A stretch of 64,000 nucleotides of DNA from CAWGJF01 sp963822905 (lineage in GTDB: Bacteria; Bacteroidota; Ignavibacteria; Ignavibacteriales; Ignavibacteriaceae): positions 1,426,001-1,490,000 of the forward strand of contig CAWGJF010000001.1 of the NCBI GenBank assembly GCA_963822905.1, written 5' to 3'. The position numbers and the translations under genes were made by a program. Shown here in pieces: positions 27,259 through 36,691 of this stretch (positions are counted from its first letter, which is position 1; every line of letters starts with the position of its first letter). A model generated the notes under the pieces. That model had not been told where the DNA came from. It searched no databases and saw only the letters and a list, made by a program, of their open reading frames with translations.

Positions 27259-28440
27259 TTATTTTGAAAGATGATAGGCAGTACTTGAACCAACCCAGGT
27301 TTTATTCTTATTAAAGTCTACGCCCATCATCTTACCTTTACTTGTTCTTATGAGGTTATTCACAAGTATCGGAGTATTATCCCATAAAAACATCATTCTA
27401 ATTTCCACTTTTGATTTTTCATCATGCGTTTCAATTAAAGGGGAATAGTTAATTTTTTCCTGTAAAATATAATTTTCTGGATCAGGAATTGATTGCAGCA
27501 TTTCTTTAGTTACATCTACCTTAACTCCGAGCCCGGCAAAAGAAAATAAAGGTTTTAAAACATAATTTTGTAAATCATCAGGAAGAAATTCCAGCTCATT
27601 TACAAAAAAAGCTTTGGGTACATATTTCCCTTTTAATAATGGAAGAGTGTATTTGCTTATTCTGAAAAACCAGTCAGGATGGCAAATCCATTTTATATCA
27701 AACTCATCTCTGAAATCAAAATTATATTTTACCTGAGAACGATTTAATTCATCAAAAATAACGCGGTTATAAATTCTTTTAACTTCTATCTCATTTGAAT
27801 TCTTTTTGTAGAAAAGTTTATTGTCTTTATTTATAAGATCGGAAATACAAACTGTACTAATACCGGTTAGTTCTTCCGTTGCTGCAAAATCTATTCGTGT
27901 TTTCTGTTTGTGTGGTTCTATTTCCAGAAGAATTACATTCTCAGGATCAGTATCTCCGATAATTATTTCTTTAAACTTTGTAATGTAATTTTCTGGAGTA
28001 AGGTTATTGTAATAACAGGTATAATTATCTGGAATGTAAAAATATTTTCGTAGAATTTTATCCAAATAAAATTGATAGCCATAGAGAGTTGGAAAACCCT
28101 GCAGTTCAATTAATTTAGGATGAATTTTTTCATCGTCACCTTTGAAAAGAGCAAAATCAATAGCAAGCAATTGCGGATGTGAATCTACTCCCGGAACTTT
28201 TAGCCCGTTAGGGATTGCTTGTTTACATTGTTCAATTAACTCTTTGTTCTGTATTTGATCACAAATATCATTTGATGCCAGGATAATTTCATTTGTAACT
28301 TCTTCGGTCAGGAAAATGGGAGTCTCGCAAACTCTAAAATCGGTAGGATATTTTAGAGTTGAATTAAGTTCATTTAAGAAATCATCGTATGTCGATTCAC
28401 TGAATTCCGAATTAAATTTTTTTCTAATTTCTTGAATCAT
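27259..28440 (-). CDS. ATP-grasp-like protein, candidate amidoligase
   Basis: A 393-residue cytoplasmic protein I cannot place in a named family. The central and C-terminal parts look ATP-grasp-like: VLKPLFSFAGLGVKV (about 310-324, glycine-rich nucleotide loop after a Lys), NYILQEKINYSPLI (purine-side strand), VEIRMMFLWD and NNLIRTSKGKMMGVDFNKN near the end (metal-site Glu/Asn candidates). The N-half contains PKLIELQGFPTLYG, similar in style to glutathionylspermidine-synthase-type folds. It starts four bases after the glutamine amidotransferase stop, so it is translationally linked to the ligase genes. Confidence 0.6.
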   Translation of the reverse strand: MIQEIRKKFNSEFSESTYDDFLNELNSTLKYPTDFRVCETPIFLTEEVTNEIILASNDICDQIQNKELIEQCKQAIPNGLKVPGVDSHPQLLAIDFALFKGDDEKIHPKLIELQGFPTLYGYQFYLDKILRKYFYIPDNYTCYYNNLTPENYITKFKEIIIGDTDPENVILLEIEPHKQKTRIDFAATEELTGISTVCISDLINKDNKLFYKKNSNEIEVKRIYNRVIFDELNRSQVKYNFDFRDEFDIKWICHPDWFFRISKYTLPLLKGKYVPKAFFVNELEFLPDDLQNYVLKPLFSFAGLGVKVDVTKEMLQSIPDPENYILQEKINYSPLIETHDEKSKVEIRMMFLWDNTPILVNNLIRTSKGKMMGVDFNKNKTWVGSSTAYHLSK

Positions 28441-28444
28441 ATCG

Positions 28445-29278
28445 TCATGAGTAAACAGAGGAAAGTTCGTTTATTGCATTTCGCAGAAAAGACGGTAATA
28501 CACTTTCCCGAGTAAGTTTAATTGTGTCCGATCTTTTTAATAGCTCAATCATCTGGTCGTAACGCTCTTCGCCATATTTTTCAACAACTTGTTTCTTACG
28601 TTCGTCCTGCTTAATATGATATAGCATACTTTCAGGATCAGCTTCGGGATGAAACTGTGTTCCGACAATTTCATCAGAAATTCTTATAGCAGCTAGAGCT
28701 GGTTCTTTAATTCCATCATCTGGTATTTCATAAGATAGAATCTTTGCCCCGAGCTCTTTAAAAACATTTTTATCAGGTTCAATAACCTGGAATTGTCTGA
28801 TATCAGCTGCATAAAAAGGATTTGAAAGATTATTCAGAAGTATGTCCGGCTTTCCTTCCTCTGTAATGGAAAACGGCATCACTCCAAACGATTTTGAAGG
28901 GCGTTTAATTACTAATCCAAGTTTGAAGAATCTGCCCATCAGCTGGAAGGAATGACAAATGAAAAACAAATATTTTTTCTTTTCAGAATTATTCTGATTG
29001 AAATCCCATATTTTATCAAGCAAATTGAAATAATCCTTTTCCCATTTTGTGCCTTCATCTTCAAAAGGACTTCCTGGTCCGCCTGATGAGATGTAAATAT
29101 CTTGATCTAAATCAGGTACTTCACCCTTAAATCTTGTGTCAAATACTTTATAATCAATTTTATGTGATTGTTCACCATTGTTTAATGAAGTAACAATTTC
29201 TTTGATGCATCTCATACCTTCATTTTTTTCATTGTTATAGAGATCAATCGTTGCAACTTTAATTGGAGTGTTTTTCAT
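28445..29278 (-). CDS. Class I glutamine amidotransferase (GMP-synthase-like GATase)
   Basis: A 277-residue protein of the GATase1 fold, which releases ammonia from glutamine and passes it to a partner. SSGGPGSPFEDEG (64-76) is the oxyanion-side loop, C108 in FFICHSFQLMG is the nucleophile, and H210 with E212 in GTQFHPEAD completes the triad. The nucleophile elbow lacks the usual glycines on either side of Cys (F-I-C-H-S-F-Q). No synthetase domain is fused, so the acceptor is probably one of the neighbouring ATP-grasp or GCS2 proteins. Its ATG overlaps the GCS2 gene's TGA. Confidence 0.88.
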   Translation of the reverse strand: MKNTPIKVATIDLYNNEKNEGMRCIKEIVTSLNNGEQSHKIDYKVFDTRFKGEVPDLDQDIYISSGGPGSPFEDEGTKWEKDYFNLLDKIWDFNQNNSEKKKYLFFICHSFQLMGRFFKLGLVIKRPSKSFGVMPFSITEEGKPDILLNNLSNPFYAADIRQFQVIEPDKNVFKELGAKILSYEIPDDGIKEPALAAIRISDEIVGTQFHPEADPESMLYHIKQDERKKQVVEKYGEERYDQMIELLKRSDTIKLTRESVLPSFLRNAINELSSVYS

Positions 29279-30390
29279 CAGATATTTAGTCCTCTATACG
29301 TTTCTTCAACAATAAATTCAACAACACTTTTTGTGTCATGTGATTGTTCCCAGACTTCAAGCTGCCTGTCTGCACCGCTGCCCATTTCAAGAATTTTATT
29401 CAGATAATTTACTTCTTCTCTTGAACCGAGTTCATCAACAACATCATCAATAAAATCCATAAGTTCACCCGCAAGTAACTTAAATCCCACTTCTTCCTGC
29501 TTGCCGAAATCTATTAACTTTCCTTGTATACCATATCTTGCAGCCCGCCATTTATTCTCTGCAATAAGGGCACGCCTGTACAATCTGAATCCAAGATTTT
29601 GTTTTATTAACTTATGAAGTTTTGCAACAATGCCCTGCATAATTGCGGCAAGACAAATCGTTTCATCAATGCGCATTGGAATATCGCAAATTCTGAATTC
29701 AAGTGTTGTGAAATAAGGATGAACTCTTATATCCCACCAGATTTTTTTTGCGTCATCAATACATTTGGTTTTTACAAGGAGCTTAACATAATTATCATAT
29801 TCAGAAAGACTACCGAAATAATCAGGAATACCTGTCCTGGGAAATCTATCAAACACTTTGCTTCTGTATGATTTGAATCCTGTATTTCGACCCTGCCAGA
29901 AAGGCGAGTTTGTTGAAATTGCAAAAATGTGTGGCAAAAAATACCTGGCAGCATTCATAATATGTATTGCAATCTCGCGATCAGGGACACCAACATGAAC
30001 ATGTAAGCCAAAAATTAAGTTTGCTCTTGCAACCTGCTGATAATCAGAAATTATTTCTTTATATCTTGGATGTGCAGTAATTTTCTGATCTTTCCAATGT
30101 GAAAAAGGATGAGTACCCGCAGCCGCAATTCTTAGATTATTTTTATTTGCCAGTTTTGCAAGTTCTTTTCTCAATCTAGTTACCTGTTCACGGGCATCCA
30201 CAATATTAGTACAAATATCAGTTCCCATTTCAACAACAGACTGATGCATTTCTGCTTTTACATTTTCAGCAAGAATCATTTTTCCTTCTTCAAGAATCTG
30301 CTGAATATGTGATCGCAATTCACCGGTTTTAGAATCCACAATCTGAAATTCTTCTTCGACTCCTAATGTAAATAATCCTGGATCTGCCAT
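29278..30390 (-). CDS. Carboxylate-amine ligase, GCS2 (YbdK-like) family
   Basis: A 370-residue ATP-dependent ligase of the glutamate-cysteine ligase type 2 fold. Visible signatures are FTLGVEEEFQIVD (metal-binding glutamates 12-14), AAGTHPFSHW, LIFGLHVHVGVPD, SPFWQGRNTGFKSYRS, TLEFRICDIPMR and the C-terminal MGSGADRQLEVWEQSHD. Family members join a carboxylate to an amine; several are glutamate-cysteine ligases, but the substrates here are unknown. It sits between an ATP-grasp ligase (14 bases upstream) and the amidotransferase (overlapping), so it is part of a ligase pathway. Confidence 0.92.
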   Translation of the reverse strand: MADPGLFTLGVEEEFQIVDSKTGELRSHIQQILEEGKMILAENVKAEMHQSVVEMGTDICTNIVDAREQVTRLRKELAKLANKNNLRIAAAGTHPFSHWKDQKITAHPRYKEIISDYQQVARANLIFGLHVHVGVPDREIAIHIMNAARYFLPHIFAISTNSPFWQGRNTGFKSYRSKVFDRFPRTGIPDYFGSLSEYDNYVKLLVKTKCIDDAKKIWWDIRVHPYFTTLEFRICDIPMRIDETICLAAIMQGIVAKLHKLIKQNLGFRLYRRALIAENKWRAARYGIQGKLIDFGKQEEVGFKLLAGELMDFIDDVVDELGSREEVNYLNKILEMGSGADRQLEVWEQSHDTKSVVEFIVEETYRGLNI

Positions 30391-30403
30391 TTTATTTATT
30401 CAA

Positions 30404-31369
30404 TTAAAGTGATTCATTTTTAGCAAACTTAGTTATAAAAGTTCCCCAGGTAAGATTATTCTTTCCTGCTTTATGCTCTTTGGCTTTTCTTATGGCCATA
30501 TTTGCAGCCGCTTCAACAATCCATTCAAAATTTTCTTCTCCAACAGAATTTTTATCTGCGTCGGGAGCGGGGTTACAAAAATCAATTGCATAAGGAACAC
30601 CATCTCTTACTGCAAGTTCCACAGTATTAAAATCATAACCAAGAGCATTGTTAATTGTTAGAACCGCTTCTAATAATTTTTTAAGTAACGTTGGCTCAAT
30701 TGGTTCAGGATTGCGGACATAACGAAGATGATGTGGCTGCTTTGGATCATATCGCATAATGTGAACATCTTTTCTATCTAAACAATAACATCTGAAATAT
30801 TCTGTGAATTCAATTTCTTCCTGGAGCATCATCACAAGCTGTCCGGTTTCATTATATGCATTGAAAAAATCTTCTGATGAATTTAGCCTGTAAACATTTT
30901 TCCAGCCGCCACCTGCAAATGGTTTGAAGAATGCAGGAAACCTGACGTACTTAAAAATTGCTTCCCAGTTTAAAGGGTAAGATAAATTCCTGAATGAATT
31001 CTCATTAGTATCATCAGGATGCTGGTTGGATGGAAGTAAAACAGTTTTTGGAACAGCGACATTCAATTTTGTCATCAATGCATTGTTAAAAAATTTTTCA
31101 TCTGCACTCCACCAGAACGGATTGTTTATAACAGCCGTTCCACTCAGGGCAGCATTTTTCAAAAAAGCTCTGTAGAAAGGAACATCCTGAGATATCCTGT
31201 CAATAATAACATCATATCCACTATCAGCTCCCTGAACAACTTTATCAATGCTCACATATTCTGCGATTATTTCTTCGCCTTCGGCGGATTCGTTTTTTAA
31301 ATTTATTCTTTCTACAAATGCCGGTGGAAAAGTATTTTCCTGTCCGAAAAGTATTCCGATTTTTTTCAT
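30404..31369 (-). CDS. ATP-grasp ligase (RimK/D-Ala-D-Ala ligase-like fold)
   Basis: The first gene of the minus-strand operon, 321 residues. An N-terminal pre-ATP-grasp domain (KKIGILFGQENTFPPAF) is followed by FPAFFKPFAGGGWKNVYRL (Lys and glycine loop, about 168-186), MMLQEEIEFTEYFRCY, VELAVRDGVPYAIDFCNPAPD (metal-binding Asp and Asn) and a helical end. Proteins of this fold join a carboxylate, activated as acyl phosphate, to an amine or thiol. The product is unknown. The start ATG 31369 is preceded by a GGGAG-type ribosome binding site. Confidence 0.82.
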   Translation of the reverse strand: MKKIGILFGQENTFPPAFVERINLKNESAEGEEIIAEYVSIDKVVQGADSGYDVIIDRISQDVPFYRAFLKNAALSGTAVINNPFWWSADEKFFNNALMTKLNVAVPKTVLLPSNQHPDDTNENSFRNLSYPLNWEAIFKYVRFPAFFKPFAGGGWKNVYRLNSSEDFFNAYNETGQLVMMLQEEIEFTEYFRCYCLDRKDVHIMRYDPKQPHHLRYVRNPEPIEPTLLKKLLEAVLTINNALGYDFNTVELAVRDGVPYAIDFCNPAPDADKNSVGEENFEWIVEAAANMAIRKAKEHKAGKNNLTWGTFITKFAKNESL

Positions 31370-31613
31370 TTTGCTCCCGGAACAAATAGGTTAAAATTAA
31401 TTAAATATTACACTGAATATTGGAATTAGTATGTAAAAAGGAAAATTCCAGAAATGGTTATTTATGAGTCAAATATAGTAAAAAATGATTGCTTATCAAT
31501 ATTTTAGAAAATCGGTTGTTCTGAAATAATGATTATTTTTTATAAATGAAATCAAATTGAAATTATTTGAATATTAGTCTATTTTTAGTCTTTAATTGAA
31601 AAGCACTTCGAAT

Positions 31614-34229
31614 ATGAATCAAACCCCGTTAATGTCCCAATACTCTAAGATTAAAGAGGCAAATCCTGATACAATTTTGTTGTTCAGAGTCGGGGATTTT
31701 TTTGAAACATTCGAGGAAGATGCAAAAACTGCTTCCAAAGTGTTGGGAATTACATTGACGAAAAGAGCAAATGGCGCAGCTGGTGAGGTTCCTCTTGCAG
31801 GATTTCCACATCATGCAATCGATACATATTTGCCAAAGCTTGTTCGTGCAGGTTTTCGTGTTGCAATTTGCGAGCAGATGGAAGATCCGAAGTTTGCAAA
31901 AGGAATTGTTAAGCGCGAAGTAATTGAAGTCGTGACTCCGGGAGTTACTTTAAATGATAAACTTCTCGATCACAAAAAAAATAACTACCTGCTCGCAGTT
32001 TATTTTTCAGAAGAAGTTGCCGGAATTTCATTTGCCGATATTTCAACAGGTGAGTTTTTAACTTTTGAAGTTCCTGAAAAAGATTTCAGTCAGCAAATCT
32101 TATCAATCCTGCCTTCAGAAATTCTTGTACAGAAAAAAGAAAAAGCTCGTCTTGAAGCAGAATTCAAAAGAGCAATGCCGGAATGCAAACTTACAAAACT
32201 CGATGACTGGATTTTTAATTTCGAATACGCAAAAGAATTATTGTTGATGCAGTTTAAAACACAAAACCTTAAAGGCTTTGGAGTTGAAAATCTTTCTGCA
32301 GGAATAATTGCTGCTGGCGCAGTTTTAAATTATTTGCAGGAGACACAAAAAGTTGCACTTCCTCATCTCAATAAAATATCACTTTACAATCCATCAGAGT
32401 TTATGATTCTCGATCCTGTTACAAGAAGAAATCTTGAAATAACTTTTACCATGCAGGATGCAAGCAGGGAAGGATCGCTTATCGGGATTCTTGATAAAAC
32501 TTCTACTGCAATGGGAGGAAGACTATTAAAGAAATGGATTTCAGCTCCGCTCAGGAATATTGAACAGATTAATAAAAGATTAAATAGTGTTGAGTCTTTA
32601 TTAATAGAAAAATCAATCAGGAAAAAAATAATTAAAGAACTTGATGAAATTGGCGACCTTGAACGATTGATTTCAAGAATATGTACAGCAAGGGCAAACC
32701 CACGCGAACTTGTAGTACTTAGGAATTCTTTGAATAAAATACCTTTGTTGAAAGATTTGCTAAAATCATTTTCGGATGAAACAATCAAAAGCATTTCTGA
32801 AAAATTAAATCCACTTGAAACTCTCACCAAGAAAATCCAGGAATCGATAATTGATTCGCCTCCTGCAGCCATAATGGAAGGTGGAATTATAAGAGCAGGT
32901 TTCAGCCCTGAACTAGACGAGTTGAGAGATATTGCTTTCCACGGAAAAGACTGGATTGCAAAGCTTCAGAAGCAGGAAAGAGAAAAGACAAACATCTCTT
33001 CTTTAAAAGTCGGATTCAATAAAGTTTTCGGTTATTACATTGATATCAGTAATGCACATAAAAATAAGGTACCTGAAACATATATCCGTAAACAGACTCT
33101 CGTAAACTCTGAAAGATACATTACCCCTGAACTAAAAGAATACGAAGAAAAAATTCTTAGTGCCGAAGAAAAAATTAATGAACTGGAATTCCAGATTTTT
33201 AATGAAATCAGGTCACTTGCTGCATCTTCTGCGGATGAAATTCAACAGAATGCGAGAATGATTGCTGCTCTTGATTGCTTTGTTTGTTTTGCCGAATGTG
33301 CAGAGCAATACAAATATGTGAAACCAAAAATTAATGATGGAAATAAAATTGCAATAGAAAAAGGAAGGCATCCGGTCGTTGAACAAATTCTTCCGCCCGG
33401 AGATAAATTTACAGCAAATGATTGCACTCTGGAAAATGAAACTAATCAGATAATTATACTAACCGGACCAAATATGGCAGGCAAATCTGTTTTCCTTCGC
33501 CAGATCGGGCTTATTGTTTTAATGGCGCAAATTGGGTCTTTTGTTTCTGCGAGCAAAGCAGAAATCGGAATAGTTGACAGAATTTTTACAAGGGTTGGGG
33601 CAAGTGATAATATCACCTCGGGGGAAAGTACATTTCTTGTAGAAATGCAGGAAGCAGCAAACATTCTTAATAATGCAACGCAAAAAAGTTTAATTCTTTT
33701 AGATGAAATCGGTCGGGGAACAAGTACATTTGACGGGATTTCAATTGCCTGGTCAATTACTGAATATCTCCATGAGAATGTAAATGTGGCAGCGAAGACA
33801 TTGTTTGCAACACACTATCATGAACTGAACGAGCTTTCAGAAATATTTCCAAGGATAAAAAATTATAAAGTTGAAGTTCGAGAATATAATGACAAAGTTG
33901 TATTCCTTCACAGAGTTTCACCCGGCAGAGCGGACCACAGTTACGGAATTCAGGTTGGACAAATGGCAGGTTTACCATTATTCGTAACAAACCGTGCAAA
34001 AGAAGTATTGCAGAATCTGGAAAGTAAAGAACTCACTCCATACGAAGTGAGAAAAGAAAAATTAAAAAATATGTCGATGAAAAGTGAAAACCAGATCAAT
34101 ATGTTTGAGGTTAAGGATGACAAGCTAAGAGGGGAAATTGATGAAATTGAAATTGAAAAACTCACACCGATTGATGCTCTAAATAAATTAAATGAATTAA
34201 AGAGGAAAGTTAAAAATGATGCGAAATAA
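31614..34229 (+). CDS. mutS: DNA mismatch repair protein MutS
   Basis: Recognises base mismatches and starts repair. From ATG 31614 the product is 871 residues (a TTG at 31596 would add six). The mismatch-reading motif appears as GDFFETFEEDA (Phe-x-Glu retained), followed by the connector, lever and clamp regions. The ATPase has Walker A LTGPNMAGKSVFLRQI, then TSGESTFLVEMQEAANIL, Walker B LILLDEIGRGTSTFDG and ATHYHELNEL. A short C-terminal tail completes the normal length. It is divergent from the ATP-grasp operon. The 31.37-31.61 kb gap is AT-rich and must hold both promoters, but I could not pick convincing boxes. Confidence 0.97.
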   Translation: MNQTPLMSQYSKIKEANPDTILLFRVGDFFETFEEDAKTASKVLGITLTKRANGAAGEVPLAGFPHHAIDTYLPKLVRAGFRVAICEQMEDPKFAKGIVKREVIEVVTPGVTLNDKLLDHKKNNYLLAVYFSEEVAGISFADISTGEFLTFEVPEKDFSQQILSILPSEILVQKKEKARLEAEFKRAMPECKLTKLDDWIFNFEYAKELLLMQFKTQNLKGFGVENLSAGIIAAGAVLNYLQETQKVALPHLNKISLYNPSEFMILDPVTRRNLEITFTMQDASREGSLIGILDKTSTAMGGRLLKKWISAPLRNIEQINKRLNSVESLLIEKSIRKKIIKELDEIGDLERLISRICTARANPRELVVLRNSLNKIPLLKDLLKSFSDETIKSISEKLNPLETLTKKIQESIIDSPPAAIMEGGIIRAGFSPELDELRDIAFHGKDWIAKLQKQEREKTNISSLKVGFNKVFGYYIDISNAHKNKVPETYIRKQTLVNSERYITPELKEYEEKILSAEEKINELEFQIFNEIRSLAASSADEIQQNARMIAALDCFVCFAECAEQYKYVKPKINDGNKIAIEKGRHPVVEQILPPGDKFTANDCTLENETNQIIILTGPNMAGKSVFLRQIGLIVLMAQIGSFVSASKAEIGIVDRIFTRVGASDNITSGESTFLVEMQEAANILNNATQKSLILLDEIGRGTSTFDGISIAWSITEYLHENVNVAAKTLFATHYHELNELSEIFPRIKNYKVEVREYNDKVVFLHRVSPGRADHSYGIQVGQMAGLPLFVTNRAKEVLQNLESKELTPYEVRKEKLKNMSMKSENQINMFEVKDDKLRGEIDEIEIEKLTPIDALNKLNELKRKVKNDAK

Positions 34230-34857
34230 ATTTTTAAAAATTACTAACTTAATAATATTAATCTTTACCCTGGTTTTAATTTCTGTTTCATGTAATGAAA
34301 ATCAAGAAATAAAAAAATCTGATCCGGAATATGTGAAAACAATATTAAATGAGAGAGTGGAAAAAGATAGTGCAATGCAGTATGGAGCATATTCACCTTT
34401 TAAAAGAGACACAACAATTACTTTTACTGGCTTAAAATATTACCCGGCTGATGAATCTTTTATGTTTAAATCTAAACTTTATCGGTTAAATCCTCCAGAC
34501 ACCGTTGCAGTAATGGGAACAAAAGGTGAAACAAGAAGGGTTATAGTTGAAGGATATGTGAACTGTGTTAAAAACGGTGCTGATCACCACATAAATGTTT
34601 ATAAAGGATTCAGTCCATCAGGGGAACCTTATTACAGTATTTGGTTCACAGATCAAACAACCGGAAAAGAAACTTACGGTGTAGGAAGATATCTTGATTT
34701 TGAATACAATGAAGACCCTGATTATGTTTACACAATCGATTTTAACAAGGCTTACAATCCGTACTGTGCTTATACAAAATTATATACCTGCCCGGTTCCA
34801 AGAAAAGAAGATTACATAGATATGTTAATTGAAGCTGGTGAAAAAAATTATCACTAG
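34216..34857 (+). CDS. DUF1684 lipoprotein
   Basis: A 213-residue protein that overlaps the end of mutS by 14 bases. Residues 1-26 form a lipoprotein signal (LIILIFTLVLISVSCNEN, Cys at the lipobox). The C-terminal half has the DUF1684 signature: GVGRYLDFEY, YTIDFNKAYNPYCAYT and TCPVPRKEDY. The function is unknown. DUF1684 proteins are widespread in Bacteroidota and actinobacteria, usually about 200-280 residues. Coupling to mutS is probably positional rather than functional. Confidence 0.82.
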   Translation: MMRNKFLKITNLIILIFTLVLISVSCNENQEIKKSDPEYVKTILNERVEKDSAMQYGAYSPFKRDTTITFTGLKYYPADESFMFKSKLYRLNPPDTVAVMGTKGETRRVIVEGYVNCVKNGADHHINVYKGFSPSGEPYYSIWFTDQTTGKETYGVGRYLDFEYNEDPDYVYTIDFNKAYNPYCAYTKLYTCPVPRKEDYIDMLIEAGEKNYH

Positions 34858-34885
34858 TTCAAATACAAAATTTATTTATTTAATT

Positions 34886-36445
34886 CTAATTTACTCTTAT
34901 TAATACAACTCTATTATTCAACTTTTGACCTTGAGGAGTACCATTATCAGCAATTGGGAAATCTTCTCCCAAACCTACAACTTCAAATTTATCTTTTTTG
35001 AGCCCGTGTGAAATAAAGAAGTTATACACAGCCTGGGCTCTTTGGAGTGACAACACTGTGTTATATTCCCGGTCTCCCTGGTTATCTGTATGACCTTCAA
35101 TCCGCCACCTGGATCCATACTGAGCTTTAATTTTTGAAATTACGGCATTTAATTCATTTGAAGATCCCGGAAGCAGAGCAGACTCTCCTAAATTGAATAA
35201 TGATGAAGCAGAGAAGATATATTCTTGAAAATTATCAGAGCAGCCATCCCGAGTAACCCGTTCACCGTAAGGTGTATCAGGGCAATGATCTGCATAGTCA
35301 GGAATTCCATCACCGTCTGTGTCAAGCGGACAACCAAGTTTATCAACTGCTGCACCTTCAGGAGTATTCGGACATCTGTCAGCGTAATCAGGAATACCAT
35401 CTCTATCAAGATCAAGAGGACAACCATTGTCATCTACTTTAGCACTCTTCGGAGTGTCAGGGCATTTATCAAGATAATCTGGAATGCCATCTGAATCTGA
35501 ATCGCTTGCACAACCATTTATATTTACCTTCGCTCCTTGAGGAGTATTTGGGCATTTATCAAGATAATCAGGGACACCGTCATTATCAGAATCCACTGGA
35601 CAGCCATTCATATCAACCTGAACAGCTTTAGGCGTACCTACACACTGATCAAGATAATCTGGAACACCGTCGTTATCCTTATCAACAGGGCACCCGTTCT
35701 CATCAACCTTTACATTATCGGGAGTCGCAGGACATAAATCCCTGCTGTCTTCAATACCATCATTGTCACTATCCTTGCGGGCATTAATAGTATAAATCAA
35801 ACCCACATAACCCACATAAAAAATATCATCTTTTTTACCGGTTTCAATATCATCAAGATAATCATTGAAGTTGTAGGCAGTTCCGAATGAAACTTTAACT
35901 CCAATGTCCTCAGTTATTAAATAACGTAAGCCAAGTTCCAGGTTCAAATTAACCGCATTTCTAGAATACACACCATTTTCATTATTCATAAGTCGATTAC
36001 CATTGATATCTTTCGGATCAAAATTGAGGTTGGAAACTCCTACAAACAGAGTTGGAAACAAAGCATCCCCAACCAGGTAACCATAAGTCAAACCACCACC
36101 ATAAAAAACAAGACTGGTTTTAAAATCAGTAGGTAAGGGTCGTTTTGTTAAATCATTTCCATTCAAGGTACCGGTTCCACCGAATAGTTTTAATCCTACC
36201 AAATGTCTGGAATAAGTGTTAAAAAAATATTCAGTTGAACCACGCCAGATTAAATCTATATTTGAGGACTTATAATCGGTATACCCAAAAACGCCGCCTC
36301 CTTCAATTGCAATTGTGATACGTCCCATATGTGGATGAACAAAATGGTTTTTAGAAATCTGCCCATATAAATTCCAATCTGTAAGAATAATTATGACAAG
36401 CAGGCTAAATAGTATAGATAGTTTAATTGAAGGAACCGTTTTCAC
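34886..36445 (-). CDS. OmpA-family outer-membrane protein with six TSP3-like repeats
   Basis: A 519-residue cell-envelope protein. A signal peptide (about 1-28) is followed by a beta-barrel-like domain (30-220), then six calcium-type repeats of exactly 30 residues (225-404), each with DxDxDGxPDYxDxCPxTP and ending xGC. The C-terminal OmpA domain (405-519) has WRIEGHTDNQGDREYN and LSLQRAQAVYNFF, the peptidoglycan-binding motif. The protein likely anchors the outer membrane to the wall, with the repeats as a rigid calcium-dependent spacer. It is transcribed alone and is convergent with the DUF1684 gene. Confidence 0.92.
   Translation of the reverse strand: MKTVPSIKLSILFSLLVIIILTDWNLYGQISKNHFVHPHMGRITIAIEGGGVFGYTDYKSSNIDLIWRGSTEYFFNTYSRHLVGLKLFGGTGTLNGNDLTKRPLPTDFKTSLVFYGGGLTYGYLVGDALFPTLFVGVSNLNFDPKDINGNRLMNNENGVYSRNAVNLNLELGLRYLITEDIGVKVSFGTAYNFNDYLDDIETGKKDDIFYVGYVGLIYTINARKDSDNDGIEDSRDLCPATPDNVKVDENGCPVDKDNDGVPDYLDQCVGTPKAVQVDMNGCPVDSDNDGVPDYLDKCPNTPQGAKVNINGCASDSDSDGIPDYLDKCPDTPKSAKVDDNGCPLDLDRDGIPDYADRCPNTPEGAAVDKLGCPLDTDGDGIPDYADHCPDTPYGERVTRDGCSDNFQEYIFSASSLFNLGESALLPGSSNELNAVISKIKAQYGSRWRIEGHTDNQGDREYNTVLSLQRAQAVYNFFISHGLKKDKFEVVGLGEDFPIADNGTPQGQKLNNRVVLIRVN
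35234..35773 (-). repeat. Six 90-bp tandem repeats encoding TSP3-like calcium motifs
   Basis: Residues 225-404 of the OmpA-family protein fall into six units of exactly 30 residues (90 bp), each starting D-x-D-x-D-G and ending G-C. The units have diverged at the DNA level, so this is an old array in perfect register rather than a recent slippage product. Confidence 0.85.
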
Positions 36446-36691
36446 TTTTCACCCTTTTGTTTAAATAAATAATGATAAACAATGAATTATTATACTAAAA
36501 ATAATAATTTTAATCTAAGATGTGCTGAATAAATAAGCAAATGTCCTGATAAATCGATTGGTAATTTTTACAGATAAATAATTACATACATTCACTCTCT
36601 CCAGGATAGTTAGGATAGATTTCATTCATTTCACTTCTAAAGAAAATCACTTAAGTTAATTACCTATTTATAATACAGTTTATGATTATTT

